DNA of 64,000 bases from Algoriphagus sp. A40 (lineage in GTDB: Bacteria > Bacteroidota > Bacteroidia > Cytophagales > Cyclobacteriaceae). Shown piece by piece: positions 44,291-53,403 of this stretch. The stretch covers positions 123,595 to 187,594 of the forward strand of contig NZ_MUNY01000061.1 of the NCBI RefSeq assembly GCF_002002735.1, read 5' to 3'. Below the pieces are notes generated by a model. It was not told where the DNA came from. It worked only from the letters and a program-made list of their open reading frames with translations, and made no database searches. Each line of letters starts with the position of its first letter. The first letter of the stretch is position 1. The translations under genes and the position numbers were made by a program.

Positions 44291-44677
44291 TCAAAATTGG
44301 GAGGTACTCAACATCACCAGATTGCAGGCAGGGAGAACCTCAATTCCGGCTTCTTTTGCTCGTTTGAAAAAATCGGGATTTTCAGAGCCCGGGTTGAAAA
44401 TGATCCGCTTTGGTTTTAGGCCGATCAGGTACTCCATCCACTCTTCCTGATGACCTGGACCGATGTAAAGTGTAATAGTGTGAATGTCCTTCAGTTCAGG
44501 CTTAGCTCTCAAATCGAGAATTTCCTTACCAAAAAGTTCTCCTCCTTTGATACCGATAGGTATGAAATCCAAGCCTCTTTCAGCAAACATTTTCGCTGCA
44601 AAATAGGCATATCGCGAGGGATTGGTCGTGGCACCAACAATCAGGGTTCTCTTTGCTTCAGATTTTCCGCTTTCCAT
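44291..44677 (-). CDS. CoA-binding-domain protein
   Basis: A 128-residue Rossmann-like CoA-binding protein (start at 44677; a longer frame from 44728 lies in the upstream gene). Core features are TLIVGATTNPSRYAYFAAKM, FIPIGIKGGELFG and IIFNPGSENPDFFKRA, as in YccU-type CoA-binding proteins. Its role is unknown. It overlaps the end of the glsB-like gene by 20 bases and is therefore probably part of the glsA-glsB transcript. Confidence 0.8.
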   Translation of the reverse strand: MESGKSEAKRTLIVGATTNPSRYAYFAAKMFAERGLDFIPIGIKGGELFGKEILDLRAKPELKDIHTITLYIGPGHQEEWMEYLIGLKPKRIIFNPGSENPDFFKRAKEAGIEVLPACNLVMLSTSQF

Positions 44678-45623
44678 AAACCTGATCTCTAACAAAAGTA
44701 TCCATGTGCCGATGCTTTTTGCTTTCATAAATATCCGAAAGCGTAATCATAATCCCTGTCTCCTCCACTTCCCCAAACTCATCATTCAGTGCTGTTCCAA
44801 AGGTCCGCATGGTCGGAGAAAGGTTCATATAGGTATTGATCAGAGGAGGAATATTTTCTCCCAATGATCGAATCCTGCTGTTCAGATACTTATATCCTTC
44901 TTTGTAATCCAAGCCCAGAAATGGATTTGGCTGTGATGCAATGTCCGTTTCATAGCTCAACCTCAGGTTCTCTTTTGGCTTTACAAGTCCTTCATGATCA
45001 GGAAAATAATGATTCATGAAATAAAGCAACAAATCACGTCCTTCTCTATTGTAATGAGGATACATGGTCACTTTTCCAAAAAGGTATTTGACATCCGGAT
45101 TGAGTAAAACCACTGCTCCAAGCCCATCCCAAAGGTTGTCTAGGCTGAACAGACCCTTGCGGTTATCCAGGCTTGGCTGATACATGGGTTGGACAAATGA
45201 TCTGCCCAACTCAAGTGTAAATGGAATAAATTCTTTGATGAATTTTTCGGAAAAATCGAACAAATGCGTTGTCGAAAGATTGATCGAACCATCCGGTTCG
45301 ATGGCATTTTTACACATAATCACCCTATACCCGGCGACGATTTCCTCGTCCTCCGGATTCCAGGTAACCAGCTGGTCATAGCAGTTTTCGCAAGTGTCGT
45401 TGTCATCGAGATCAATTTCCATCCCTGTTCCACCCCCAGCTGCACGAAAAGTCAGTTCTCTCAACCGCCCGATCTCCTGAACGACATTGGGTGCATTATG
45501 GTAATTGACGAGATATACGAGGTTATCTCCGTTGTTGGTGTACCGGAGAAAGCGTTCGGGGTTCAATTCTTCTTTAAGCAGCTTGCGATCTACAGCTGAA
45601 ATAATCGGCATTTCTTTATTCAT
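44658..45623 (-). CDS. glsB: GNAT-type N-acyltransferase, glycine/ornithine lipid synthesis (GlsB-like)
   Basis: A 321-residue protein of the OlsB/GlsB acyltransferase family. The block RELTFRAAGGGTGMEIDLDD and WNPEDEEIVAGYRV resembles the ornithine-acyl-ACP N-acyltransferase fold, and DLFDFS-like HLFDFSEKFIKEFIPFTLELG follows. In Bacteroides, glsB makes the monoacylated glycine and the adjacent glsA adds the second acyl chain. Here a 1-acylglycerol-phosphate-acyltransferase-like gene is directly upstream with an 8-base overlap, which supports the pairing. The amino acid acylated (glycine or ornithine) is not decided by sequence. Confidence 0.8.
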   Translation of the reverse strand: MNKEMPIISAVDRKLLKEELNPERFLRYTNNGDNLVYLVNYHNAPNVVQEIGRLRELTFRAAGGGTGMEIDLDDNDTCENCYDQLVTWNPEDEEIVAGYRVIMCKNAIEPDGSINLSTTHLFDFSEKFIKEFIPFTLELGRSFVQPMYQPSLDNRKGLFSLDNLWDGLGAVVLLNPDVKYLFGKVTMYPHYNREGRDLLLYFMNHYFPDHEGLVKPKENLRLSYETDIASQPNPFLGLDYKEGYKYLNSRIRSLGENIPPLINTYMNLSPTMRTFGTALNDEFGEVEETGIMITLSDIYESKKHRHMDTFVRDQVYGKRKI

Positions 45624-46437
45624 GTCTTTCTCCCAGTTTATAAACCAAATCTTTCATATACTCTGCCCACTGAACTTCAGATTTTTCTGAATTGAAAAAG
45701 TCATGAGAAACGGGTTTTCCTACCCGAATTTCGACTTTTTTCCCACGTTGCTGATACATTTCATCGACAAGCCAAAACATTTCTAGGTTGGCCTTCACTC
45801 CTATTTTCTTTCGCCAGTTGGCAAGATTGTAAAAAAACTCAGAATTTCTCCCACCGATATGGCATGGGACCACGTCGAGCTGGTATTTTTTTGCTTTTGA
45901 GATGAAGCTTTTCTTCCAAGGTAAATCTTTGATTTCCCCTTCCTGTTTTCTGGAAACCAGGCCTGCCGGGAAAATCAACACGGCGTAACCTTTTGAATAG
46001 GCCTCTTCAATTCGCTGATTGGCATCTTTTGAGTTTTTGCCGAATTTATTGACCGGTATAAAAATCGGATCGAAATTATCAAAACTCATCAGCAGATCGT
46101 TGACCAAAAACCGCACATCAGGCCTGATCTTGCCCACTGCATGCATAAAAGCAATCCCGTCCATTCCGCCTAGCGGATGATTTGACGCCAAAATCACCCC
46201 TCCTGTTTTTGGAATATTTTCCCCTCCAATCAGCCTAACATCCATTTCAAATTCTCTGATCAGGGCGTCTGCAAAATCAAGTCCTTTTTGATTCTGATGG
46301 TTATTCAAAATCGAATTTAGCCATTCCTCATGGGTCACCCGCTTGATATAATTCAAAGCAAATCCCGGCATCCATTTGAGGAGTTTGGGATTTTTAGCGT
46401 GGATGGCTTTTTCGATATCGATAAATTTCTTTGACAT
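45616..46437 (-). CDS. glsA: PlsC-like O-acyltransferase, glycine lipid synthesis (GlsA-like)
   Basis: A 273-residue lysophospholipid-acyltransferase-like protein. The catalytic histidine motif reads NHPLGGMD, with five residues between His and Asp rather than the four of the classic PlsC H-x4-D; this spacing occurs in the GlsA/haemolysin-like branch. VLIFPAGLVSRK is the second acyltransferase motif. It should acylate the hydroxy group of the lyso-lipid made by GlsB at the inner membrane. It is the first gene of the glsA-glsB-CoA-binding unit. Confidence 0.78.
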   Translation of the reverse strand: MSKKFIDIEKAIHAKNPKLLKWMPGFALNYIKRVTHEEWLNSILNNHQNQKGLDFADALIREFEMDVRLIGGENIPKTGGVILASNHPLGGMDGIAFMHAVGKIRPDVRFLVNDLLMSFDNFDPIFIPVNKFGKNSKDANQRIEEAYSKGYAVLIFPAGLVSRKQEGEIKDLPWKKSFISKAKKYQLDVVPCHIGGRNSEFFYNLANWRKKIGVKANLEMFWLVDEMYQQRGKKVEIRVGKPVSHDFFNSEKSEVQWAEYMKDLVYKLGERHE

Positions 46438-46944
46438 GGGGTCAAAAAATTGAGAAGCTCAAGTTATAATCGAAGGAAAAATTAAAATTTTCACAACTGA
46501 TTATTTCAAAAGTACAAAAAATAAGCCTTTGCAATTCGTCAGTAAACCAGACTAAAACTAGAATCCTGAAAACCAAGTGCGTAGATTTTTAGCCCGCTTC
46601 TCAAATTACATTATTTATGAACCCAAGAAGAACAAGAAGCATTTCCAAGATTGTTTGGGGCAATTTGAAAGTCCTAATCAGGATTTGAAATGAAATTTCA
46701 GCGGAGCGGAACGAAAGAAAACTCGAAGCTATTTGGCCTAATTGCTGCATTTTCTATCCAGCAAATATGTTTGGGGGATATGTGAATTGATCACCGCGAC
46801 TGCCAACCGAATTCCTTATTTTTGGCACAATGAAATCTAGCAAAATGCAATCGACACACAAAGGGATGGTTATCCTCGATGCGAGATTCTCCCGAAACAA
46901 GTTCGGGACAGGCTATATGGCCTTTAAGAAAAAATTATAACCAT
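46438..46944. other. Intergenic region with a short frame and one copy of a dispersed palindrome
   Basis: No established gene. TATTTTTG at 46817-46824 resembles the -7 element, but the nearest TTG is 27 bases away, outside the usual spacing. A 36-codon frame (46830-46940) spans the palindrome at 46889 and is judged non-coding. The stretch 46620-46760 has no pattern I recognise. Confidence 0.5.
46889..46914. repeat. Copy of the small palindromic element seen in the tRNA-Asp array
   Basis: The sequence reads CTCCCGAA, a short loop, then TTCGGGACAGGCT. The T-arm insertion in the pseudo-tRNAs reads CTCCCGA, a loop, then TCGGGACAGGCT. The palindrome and its CAGGCT tail match. The two sites are 10 kb apart and share no flanking sequence, which supports a mobile element. 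Confidence 0.65.
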
Positions 46945-47841
46945 ATGAAAGAAACCATCCTCTCCCTCTGCCCCGGTCCCTGGAATGATTACGAACTGAT
47001 CGACACCGGCGGATTTGAAAAACTGGAGCGAATCGGAAAATATATCCTCAGCCGCCCCGAGCCTCAAGCAATTTGGGACAAAAGTTTACCAGAATCAGAG
47101 TGGAGAAGTCTCGCTCATGCTCACTTTGCCAAAGAAAAAAACAATCCTGAAAAAGGCCAGTGGCAGCAAATCAAATCGATGCCACACAATTGGTCGATCG
47201 GCTATGAAAATGCAGAAGGGTTGAAAATGACCTTGAATCTTGCGCTGACTTCCTTCAAGCACATCGGACTTTTCCCGGAGCAAGCTGTCAATTGGGATTA
47301 TTTATATCAGAAAATCAAATCATTTCCAGGCCAAAAACCCAAGGTTTTAAATCTTTTTGCCTATACCGGTGCAGCAAGTGTGGCCAGCCGGGCTGCAGGA
47401 GCTGATGTCACTCACCTCGATTCGGTGAAGCAGGTGGTCACTTGGTCCAAGCACAACATGGAATCTTCCGGTTTGGACGGAATCCGCTGGATGGTGGACG
47501 ATGCAATGAAATTCATCAAACGCGAAGCCCGTCGGGGAAATATCTATCAGGGAATTATTCTTGACCCACCTGCCTATGGCCGAGGTCCGGAAGGTGAAAA
47601 ATGGATCCTCGAGGAGCAAATCAACGACATGCTGAAAACTTGTGCGGAGATATTAGATCCGAAAGACCACTTCCTTCTCCTCAACATGTATTCCCTCAGC
47701 TTCTCCTCTCTGATTGCTGCCAATCTGATCAAGTCCAATTTCGGAGAAGTAAAAAATCCGGAACAGGGAGAACTCTATCTGGAAGAAAAGCAAGGCAAAA
47801 AACTTCCATTGGGCATTTTCTTCCGGTTTTCCAGCTTTTGA
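46945..47841 (+). CDS. Class I SAM-dependent methyltransferase, RlmI/RlmK-like
   Basis: A 298-residue methyltransferase (start at 46945, MKETILS; an upstream frame from 46879 only translates the palindrome). The SAM motif VLNLFAYTGAASVASRAAG, DSVKQVVTWSKHN and the catalytic D-P-P-A-Y motif in ILDPPAYGRGPEG fit the S-adenosylmethionine-dependent rRNA methyltransferase family (DUF10672-type). The DPPAY motif suggests a base N- or C-methyltransferase acting on RNA. The target is not determined. It is followed 15 bases later by an aminotransferase gene on the same strand. Confidence 0.8.
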   Translation: MKETILSLCPGPWNDYELIDTGGFEKLERIGKYILSRPEPQAIWDKSLPESEWRSLAHAHFAKEKNNPEKGQWQQIKSMPHNWSIGYENAEGLKMTLNLALTSFKHIGLFPEQAVNWDYLYQKIKSFPGQKPKVLNLFAYTGAASVASRAAGADVTHLDSVKQVVTWSKHNMESSGLDGIRWMVDDAMKFIKREARRGNIYQGIILDPPAYGRGPEGEKWILEEQINDMLKTCAEILDPKDHFLLLNMYSLSFSSLIAANLIKSNFGEVKNPEQGELYLEEKQGKKLPLGIFFRFSSF

Positions 47842-47855
47842 TCAGAGTGTAAAAA

Positions 47856-49037
47856 ATGAATAACCGACAGCTTTTCCTTTCTCATTTGGCCCAGACCACG
47901 GACTTTCCATTGTTGATCGAAGTGGAGAAAGCCGAGGGAATCTATCTTTTTGGGCCAAACGGTGAAAAATACACCGATCTTATTTCAGGAATCGGAGTAA
48001 GCAATGTCGGCCACCGCCACCCAAAAGTCATTGCTGCTATCCAATCTCAATTGGACAAATACCTGCACCTGATGGTGTATGGTGAATATGTGCAGACTCC
48101 ACAAACAGTATTGGCAAAAGCACTTTGCGACACACTACCTTCCCAGCTCGACAATGTGTATTTGGTCAACAGCGGATCGGAAGCTGTTGAGGGAGCTCTC
48201 AAACTCGCCAAGCGCTACACCAACCGGAGAGAAATTATTTCCTGTGTCAATGCTTATCACGGCTCCAGCCACGGCTCACTCAGCGTAGGTGGAAATGAAA
48301 TCTTTAAAAGAGCTTACCGTCCTCTACTACCCGGAATCAGCCATATTCATTACGGTGAAGCTTCAGATTTGGGGAAAATCACCGATCAAACTGCGGCGAT
48401 AATTATCGAAACCATCCAGGGAGAAGCCGGGATTCGAGTTGCAAAAAAGGATTATTTCCTGGCTTTGCGGAAAAAATGCAACGAAACAGGAACACTTTTG
48501 ATTTTGGATGAAATCCAGGCAGGCTTTGGACGGACCGGAAAATTCTGGGCGTTCGAGCATTTTGATATCGTGCCGGACATTTTGGTTTGTGCCAAAGGAA
48601 TGGGCGGAGGAATGCCGATCGGGGCATTTATCGCGAACAAGGAAGTGATGGGAGTTTTGAAAAACAATCCACTTCTAGGCCACATTACCACTTTTGGTGG
48701 CCATCCTGTCAGCGCTGCAGCCTCATTGGCTACAGTTCAAATTTTGAAGGAAGAAAACCTGATCGAACAGGTTGAGGCAAAAGCCGAACTTTTCAAAAGC
48801 CTGCTTATACATCCAAAAATCAAAAGCATCCGGAATAAAGGACTGATGATGGCCGTGGAATTTGAGTCATTTGAAGAACTCAAACCCATTATCGACCGAG
48901 CAATTGAGCTGGGAGTGATTACCGATTGGTTTTTGTTTTGCGATGACTCTATGCGGATTGCACCGCCCTTGGTAATTACTGAAGAGGAAATCAGAGAAGC
49001 CTGCAAAGTAATTTTAAAGGCAATTGAAGAATCTTAA
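47856..49037 (+). CDS. Class III pyridoxal-phosphate aminotransferase
   Basis: A 393-residue fold-type I enzyme. PLP-site features are NSGSEAVEGALKLAKRYT, the ILDEIQAGFGRTGKFWA segment with the cofactor-binding Asp, and Lys247 in CAKGMGGGMPIGA that forms the Schiff base. The family includes acetylornithine, ornithine and 4-aminobutyrate aminotransferases. The N-terminal GPNGEKYTDLISGIGVSNVGH is general to all. No arginine-synthesis genes are adjacent, so the substrate stays open. It lies 15 bases after the methyltransferase. Confidence 0.87.
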   Translation: MNNRQLFLSHLAQTTDFPLLIEVEKAEGIYLFGPNGEKYTDLISGIGVSNVGHRHPKVIAAIQSQLDKYLHLMVYGEYVQTPQTVLAKALCDTLPSQLDNVYLVNSGSEAVEGALKLAKRYTNRREIISCVNAYHGSSHGSLSVGGNEIFKRAYRPLLPGISHIHYGEASDLGKITDQTAAIIIETIQGEAGIRVAKKDYFLALRKKCNETGTLLILDEIQAGFGRTGKFWAFEHFDIVPDILVCAKGMGGGMPIGAFIANKEVMGVLKNNPLLGHITTFGGHPVSAAASLATVQILKEENLIEQVEAKAELFKSLLIHPKIKSIRNKGLMMAVEFESFEELKPIIDRAIELGVITDWFLFCDDSMRIAPPLVITEEEIREACKVILKAIEES

Positions 49038-49126
49038 ATTTTGAACTCCTTCATTGTGCTAAAGCAATTGCTTGGGTAATTTTTTCAAATCCTCCTTTCT
49101 CTTATCTTTTCTGAAATTTTTCCGAA

Positions 49127-51526
49127 ATGAAAAAACTCCTAAGTTTTCTAGGATTCCTAGCCTTGTTGCTGGTCATTGGCTTATTGATTTTTATCTTTTA
49201 CCAAAGTCCCCAATACAATGGTGAACTGAAACTAGATGGCCTGAAAGAGGAAGTGGAAGTACATTTTGACAAATACGGCATCCCTCATATCTATGCTCAA
49301 AACGAAACCGATGCCTATCGGGCATTAGGCTATGTGCATGCTCAAGACCGGCTTTTCCAACTGGAAATGATGCGCCGGGTTGGTTCCGGGACACTGGCTG
49401 AGTTTCTTGGAAAAGACCTTATGGAAGTGGATCAATTTTTTCATACGCTGGGCATCCCAAAGCACTCCAAAGAAAGTGCTGCTGCTTTTTTAGCTCAGGG
49501 AGAAACACCCTGGAAAAAGGCAGCGGAGGCGTATTTGGAAGGTGTGAATGAGTTTATTTCAAACGGCAAACTTCCTGTTGAATACCTGCTTTTGGGAGAA
49601 AAACCGCGGCCCTACACTATTGAAGACATGCATTCGATCGTGGGATATATGAGTTTCACATTCGCTATGGCACTGAAGACGGATCCTTTGGTCACTAAAA
49701 TGGCCCGCGAACTTGGACCAGAATACCTGAATTCCCTTTCCATTCAGACCCTTCCTGAGCATTATGTCATTCCGGTAAATTATCCAGATTCTCTGAAAAT
49801 GGGTTCAGTTTCTATGAATCCAAACCTTTCTGCTTTGTTCGGAAAACTGCCTGTACCACTTTTGGAAGGCAGCAATGCCTGGGTAATCTCAGGAAGTCGG
49901 ACCAAATCCGGCAAGGTCATATTCAACAACGATACCCACATCGGCTTCTCCTCACCCTCGGTTTGGTATGAAGCGCATCTGGAATATCCCGGTTTCAGTT
50001 TTTATGGAAACCATCTTGCTGGAGTTCCTTTTGGATTGGTCGGTCATACACGGCATCACAGCATTGGTTTGACCATGTTCGAAAATGACGACCATGACTT
50101 TTTCGAAGAAAAACTGAACCCAAGCAATCCCAATGAAATCCTCGTCGGTGATTCCATTTTCCCGATTACTTCAAGAAAAGAACTGATCAACGTCAAAGGC
50201 CAGGAACCAGTTGAATTTGAAATCAGAGAAACGATCCATGGCCCGATTATCAATTCAGTTTCCAAAGAAATCGCTGCACTGACAAGCAATCCGGTTTCGT
50301 CATGGTGGGTTTACACTTTAGAACCCAGCATGGCTTTGGAAGCAATTTTTAAAATGAACCATGCCCAAAACATCCAGGTAGTGGCCGAGGCCGCAAGTCT
50401 GATCCATGCACCCGGATTGAATATCATGTACGGCGACAGTGCAGGAAATATTGCCTGGTGGGCTTCAGCAAAACTTCCTATCCGAAGCGAAAAGGTTCAT
50501 TCCAAGATTTTTGCAGACGGCTCAGATCCGGAAAGTCAACCCAAAGGCTGGTATCCTTTTTCGGAAAATCCGCAAAGCATCAATCCCGAAATCGGTTTTG
50601 TCGCTTCTGCCAACAACCAGCCAGATTCGATGCGAAATGGCGTGTTTTTTCCTGGCTATTATTTCCCCGGACAACGCTGGAATCGGATTGCAAAAACCAT
50701 CACTTCCCGAAACGATTGGGATCAGGAATCAATCAAAACCTTGCAGTTGGAAACGGTAAATGAAGTCCAGCCCAAAAATGCCCAGTTTATGCTTTCACAC
50801 ATCAAGCAGGAAGATTTTTCGGAGTTTTCAGATGCTTTGGAAGTTTTGCAAAATTGGGATGGAACTCATGACTTGGATTTAGAAGCTCCGACGGTTTATT
50901 ACAAATGGCAATACCATATTCTGAGGCTTGCGATGGAGGATGAATTGGGCGAAGAGGCGTTCAAATCCTATTTGGAAACTTTCATCTTAGTCAGAAGTAC
51001 CACACACTTTCTCTCTTATGAAGAAAATCCCTGGTGGGATAAAAGAGGCACAGATCCCAAAGAAACCCGAGAACAGATCATCACAGAAGCGCTTCAAATT
51101 TCTCTAGATGAGCTGAAATCTCAATTTGGAAAAGATTCTGAGGAATGGAAATGGGAAAAGGCTGTGAATGTGGAGCATCCCCATCCACTCGGAAGTCAAA
51201 AACCGCTGGACAAAATCTTCAACGTGACCACCGGGCCTGTCCCCGCCAATGAAGAATCAGTCAACAAACTGGCTTTTCGGCTGAATGGAGATGGGATTTA
51301 CAAAGTCACCTCCGGGCCGGCTATGCGGATCATTTTGGACTTTTCGGATGTCGAAGGCTCCGTTTCCGTACTTCCGACCGGCAACAGCGGAAACCGCTTT
51401 AGTAGTCATTATGCTGATCAGAAGGAGCTTTTCGCAAAAGGAAAATACCGGGCCCAACTTATGAATGAGGCCGAAATCAGAGAAAAAGCAAAAGGAAAAC
51501 TGTTATTGGTTCCAAATGAAAACTGA
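49127..51526 (+). CDS. Penicillin acylase family (Ntn-hydrolase) protein
   Basis: A 799-residue protein with an N-terminal membrane anchor or signal (residues 5-26). It has the linked alpha-chain with GIPHIYAQNETDAYRALGYVHAQDRLFQLEM, a spacer, and the autocleavage site LLEGSNAWVISGS, whose Ser249 becomes the catalytic N-terminal nucleophile. The beta-chain includes FNNDTHIGFSSPSVWYEAHL. Such enzymes hydrolyse acyl-amide bonds: penicillins, or more often acyl-homoserine lactones or aculeacins. The natural substrate here is unknown. DinB and msrB follow closely on the same strand. Confidence 0.9.
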   Translation: MKKLLSFLGFLALLLVIGLLIFIFYQSPQYNGELKLDGLKEEVEVHFDKYGIPHIYAQNETDAYRALGYVHAQDRLFQLEMMRRVGSGTLAEFLGKDLMEVDQFFHTLGIPKHSKESAAAFLAQGETPWKKAAEAYLEGVNEFISNGKLPVEYLLLGEKPRPYTIEDMHSIVGYMSFTFAMALKTDPLVTKMARELGPEYLNSLSIQTLPEHYVIPVNYPDSLKMGSVSMNPNLSALFGKLPVPLLEGSNAWVISGSRTKSGKVIFNNDTHIGFSSPSVWYEAHLEYPGFSFYGNHLAGVPFGLVGHTRHHSIGLTMFENDDHDFFEEKLNPSNPNEILVGDSIFPITSRKELINVKGQEPVEFEIRETIHGPIINSVSKEIAALTSNPVSSWWVYTLEPSMALEAIFKMNHAQNIQVVAEAASLIHAPGLNIMYGDSAGNIAWWASAKLPIRSEKVHSKIFADGSDPESQPKGWYPFSENPQSINPEIGFVASANNQPDSMRNGVFFPGYYFPGQRWNRIAKTITSRNDWDQESIKTLQLETVNEVQPKNAQFMLSHIKQEDFSEFSDALEVLQNWDGTHDLDLEAPTVYYKWQYHILRLAMEDELGEEAFKSYLETFILVRSTTHFLSYEENPWWDKRGTDPKETREQIITEALQISLDELKSQFGKDSEEWKWEKAVNVEHPHPLGSQKPLDKIFNVTTGPVPANEESVNKLAFRLNGDGIYKVTSGPAMRIILDFSDVEGSVSVLPTGNSGNRFSSHYADQKELFAKGKYRAQLMNEAEIREKAKGKLLLVPNEN

Positions 51527-51527
51527 C

Positions 51528-52043
51528 ATGGAAAGCACAATTTTTAGAACCCTGAAGAATTCAATCTGGAGCCAGTTTGGTGCGAGTATGGACATGCTCG
51601 AAAACGCCATTGAGGCCTGTCCGGAGCAGATTTGGCAAGGCGAAAAAGCATTTTCCCATCAGGCCTTTCATACCCTGTTTTTTCTGGATTATTACCTGAC
51701 TTTGAAGCCTGTGGGTTTTGCTCCGCCGTCCAATTTCACTTATTCAGAATTTGGGGAAGAGCCTCCTGTTGAGATCTTTTCAAAGGTGGAAATTCTGGAT
51801 TATCTTCTTTTCTGCAAATCCAAGTTTGAAAAACTCCTATCCGAGCTGAATGAAAACCTTGCCGAGATCCGCTGGATCAATGAGTCAAAAACGATGGACT
51901 ATTCCATCCTCGAAATTCTACTCTACAATCTCCGCCATGTCCAGCACCACGTTGGTCAGCTCAATCTGATGCTGAGGCAACAAATCGATGATTCACCTAG
52001 ATGGGTTTACCGCTATGGAATTGATCCAAACTTTAATTCCTGA
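51528..52043 (+). CDS. DinB-family protein
   Basis: A 171-residue four-helix DinB/YfiT-type protein. The metal-binding histidines are visible in SHQAFHTLFFLDYYL and in HVQHHVGQLNLML. Two starts are possible: 51528 (two bases after the acylase stop codon) or 51516 (overlapping by 11 bases); I chose the first. Family members bind divalent metal and may be thiol-dependent transferases, but no reaction can be given. It follows the penicillin acylase and precedes msrB by 26 bases. Confidence 0.8.
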   Translation: MESTIFRTLKNSIWSQFGASMDMLENAIEACPEQIWQGEKAFSHQAFHTLFFLDYYLTLKPVGFAPPSNFTYSEFGEEPPVEIFSKVEILDYLLFCKSKFEKLLSELNENLAEIRWINESKTMDYSILEILLYNLRHVQHHVGQLNLMLRQQIDDSPRWVYRYGIDPNFNS

Positions 52044-52069
52044 ATTTGGGTTTCTAAGAAAAAAATGGG

Positions 52070-52486
52070 ATGAAAAAGAAAGAGCCAAAAAACTACGAAA
52101 TCCAGAAGCAGGAATCAGAATGGGAACAGATTCTGGATCCTCAGTCTTTTCATGTTTTGAGAGAAAAAGGAACCGAGAGACCCTTTACCGGGCAATATTA
52201 CCTCAATAAGGAAACTGGAATCTACGAGTGCAAAGCCTGCGGAAATGGAATTTTTCACTCCTCCAAAAAGTATGACAGCGGCTGCGGTTGGCCAAGTTTT
52301 ACCGAGCCCCTCACACCCGAATCCATCGATGTCCATATGGATTACAGCCACTTTATGGTCCGTGAGGAAATCCTCTGCGGCAAATGTGGCGGGCACTTGG
52401 GTCACCGCTTTCCCGATGGACCCAAAGATCAGGGGGGCATCCGCTATTGCATCAATTCGCTCAGCATGGATTTTAAAAAAGAATAA
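52070..52486 (+). CDS. msrB: Peptide-methionine (R)-S-oxide reductase
   Basis: A 138-residue MsrB. Zinc-binding pairs C-x-x-C are YECKACGNG and LCGKCGGHLGH, and the catalytic Cys is in RYCINSLSMDF. The segment SGCGWPSFTEPL is typical. It repairs oxidised methionine residues, R-diastereomer. No signal peptide is seen, so it is cytoplasmic. It lies 26 bases after the DinB gene in the same transcriptional direction. Confidence 0.93.
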   Translation: MKKKEPKNYEIQKQESEWEQILDPQSFHVLREKGTERPFTGQYYLNKETGIYECKACGNGIFHSSKKYDSGCGWPSFTEPLTPESIDVHMDYSHFMVREEILCGKCGGHLGHRFPDGPKDQGGIRYCINSLSMDFKKE

Positions 52487-52523
52487 TTTTCGCTTAATTG
52501 AAGTTTTAGAAAATATTCAAGTC

Positions 52524-52751
52524 ATGACAAAGGAAGATGTAATCAATAAAACATTGAAGGTGCTTGACCAATTACCAGTCGAAAAAATCCAGGAGGTCAA
52601 TGATTTTGCAGATTTTGTCCTAAAAAAACTTGAGGATCAAACCCTCCGAATTGGAATTCAAAAACTTGTGGAAAAAGGCAAACCCTCCGAATTTTTGAAA
52701 GATGAGGAAGATATCTATACTGTTGAGGATTTGAAGGAAAGATACCGGTGA
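52524..52751 (+). CDS. Small DUF2281/antitoxin-like protein
   Basis: A 75-residue protein: VINKTLKVLDQLPVEKIQE is like the helix of DUF2281 proteins (I...L..L....K..EV.DF..FL), then VNDFADFVLKKLED and a charged tail DLKERYR. Related small proteins are often antitoxins to VapC/PIN toxins. No toxin frame follows: the next element is a terminator at 52771. It begins 38 bases after the msrB stop and is the last short gene of that series. The assignment is by pattern. Confidence 0.55.
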   Translation: MTKEDVINKTLKVLDQLPVEKIQEVNDFADFVLKKLEDQTLRIGIQKLVEKGKPSEFLKDEEDIYTVEDLKERYR

Positions 52752-52770
52752 TTAAGGGAAATGCATTTTG

Positions 52771-52815
52771 AAAAAAGGGCTGAATCTTGAAAAACCTTTT
52801 CCAAGCCTCAGCCCT
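52771..52815 (-). terminator. Terminator of the acyltransferase/patatin/MBL operon
   Basis: Arms AGGGCTGA (52776-52783) and TCAGCCCT (52808-52815), with an inner CTTG/CAAG stem. The minus strand continues into TTTTTT. It is 28 bases after the acyltransferase stop. Confidence 0.75.
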
Positions 52816-52842
52816 CGTATTTCGTCTTTTATAACGCGTACC

Positions 52843-53403
52843 TCAGATAATTCCTTTCTCAGGATGCCTTCCGGTCACCGTTCTGCCAAAGACCTTCATC
52901 TCTTCAATCTGCCCATCCATATCACCATTTGGATAGATGCAAGGACCGATGCCAGCCTCCTTCTTTTTGTAATCGAGATAGCCAATTACAACCGGAACAT
53001 TAGCATCAAGTGCAATATGGTAAAATCCTGTTTTCCACTTTTTTACCGCGCTTCTGGTTCCCTCCGGAGTTACCATTATCACAAGTTCATCACGCTCTTT
53101 CAGCATGTTAACCATGGCTTCAGTGTAGGTTTGTTTTCTTCCTCCCGGGATTCGCTTTCGGTCGATGGCAATGGCTCCCAATCCGCTAAGCAGCCAACCC
53201 AAAGGGCCTACCATTACTTCCTTTTTGATTGTAAACCGGACTGGAATGTCCATAAGAAAAAAGGCCGCCCTGGCATAGAGGATGTCCCAGTTTGAGGTGT
53301 GGGGAATGGCGATCAAAACTGCCTTTTTAAGGCCAACCGGCCAATTATCATTGAGGGTCCAACCTGAAATCCAAAAAACGAATCTGGAAAGGAGCTTCAT
53401 CAT
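52843..53403 (-). CDS. 1-acyl-sn-glycerol-3-phosphate acyltransferase-like protein
   Basis: A 186-residue PlsC-type acyltransferase, shorter than the usual 240. The classic H-x4-D motif is PHTSNWDILYA, and the second motif is VTPEGTRSAVKKWKTGFYHIA (P-E-G-T-R-S). No transmembrane anchor of normal length is clear apart from a hydrophobic N-terminal part (LLSRFVFWISGWTL). It would transfer an acyl chain to a lyso-phospholipid. It overlaps the patatin gene by 4 bases and is the last gene of a three-gene operon with it and an MBL hydrolase. Confidence 0.85.
   Translation of the reverse strand: MMKLLSRFVFWISGWTLNDNWPVGLKKAVLIAIPHTSNWDILYARAAFFLMDIPVRFTIKKEVMVGPLGWLLSGLGAIAIDRKRIPGGRKQTYTEAMVNMLKERDELVIMVTPEGTRSAVKKWKTGFYHIALDANVPVVIGYLDYKKKEAGIGPCIYPNGDMDGQIEEMKVFGRTVTGRHPEKGII

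Noticed and set aside
46830..46940. A 36-residue frame before the methyltransferase gene, with a -7-like element ahead
   Set aside because: It runs through the dispersed palindrome, has no RBS or conserved feature, and the promoter spacing is wrong.
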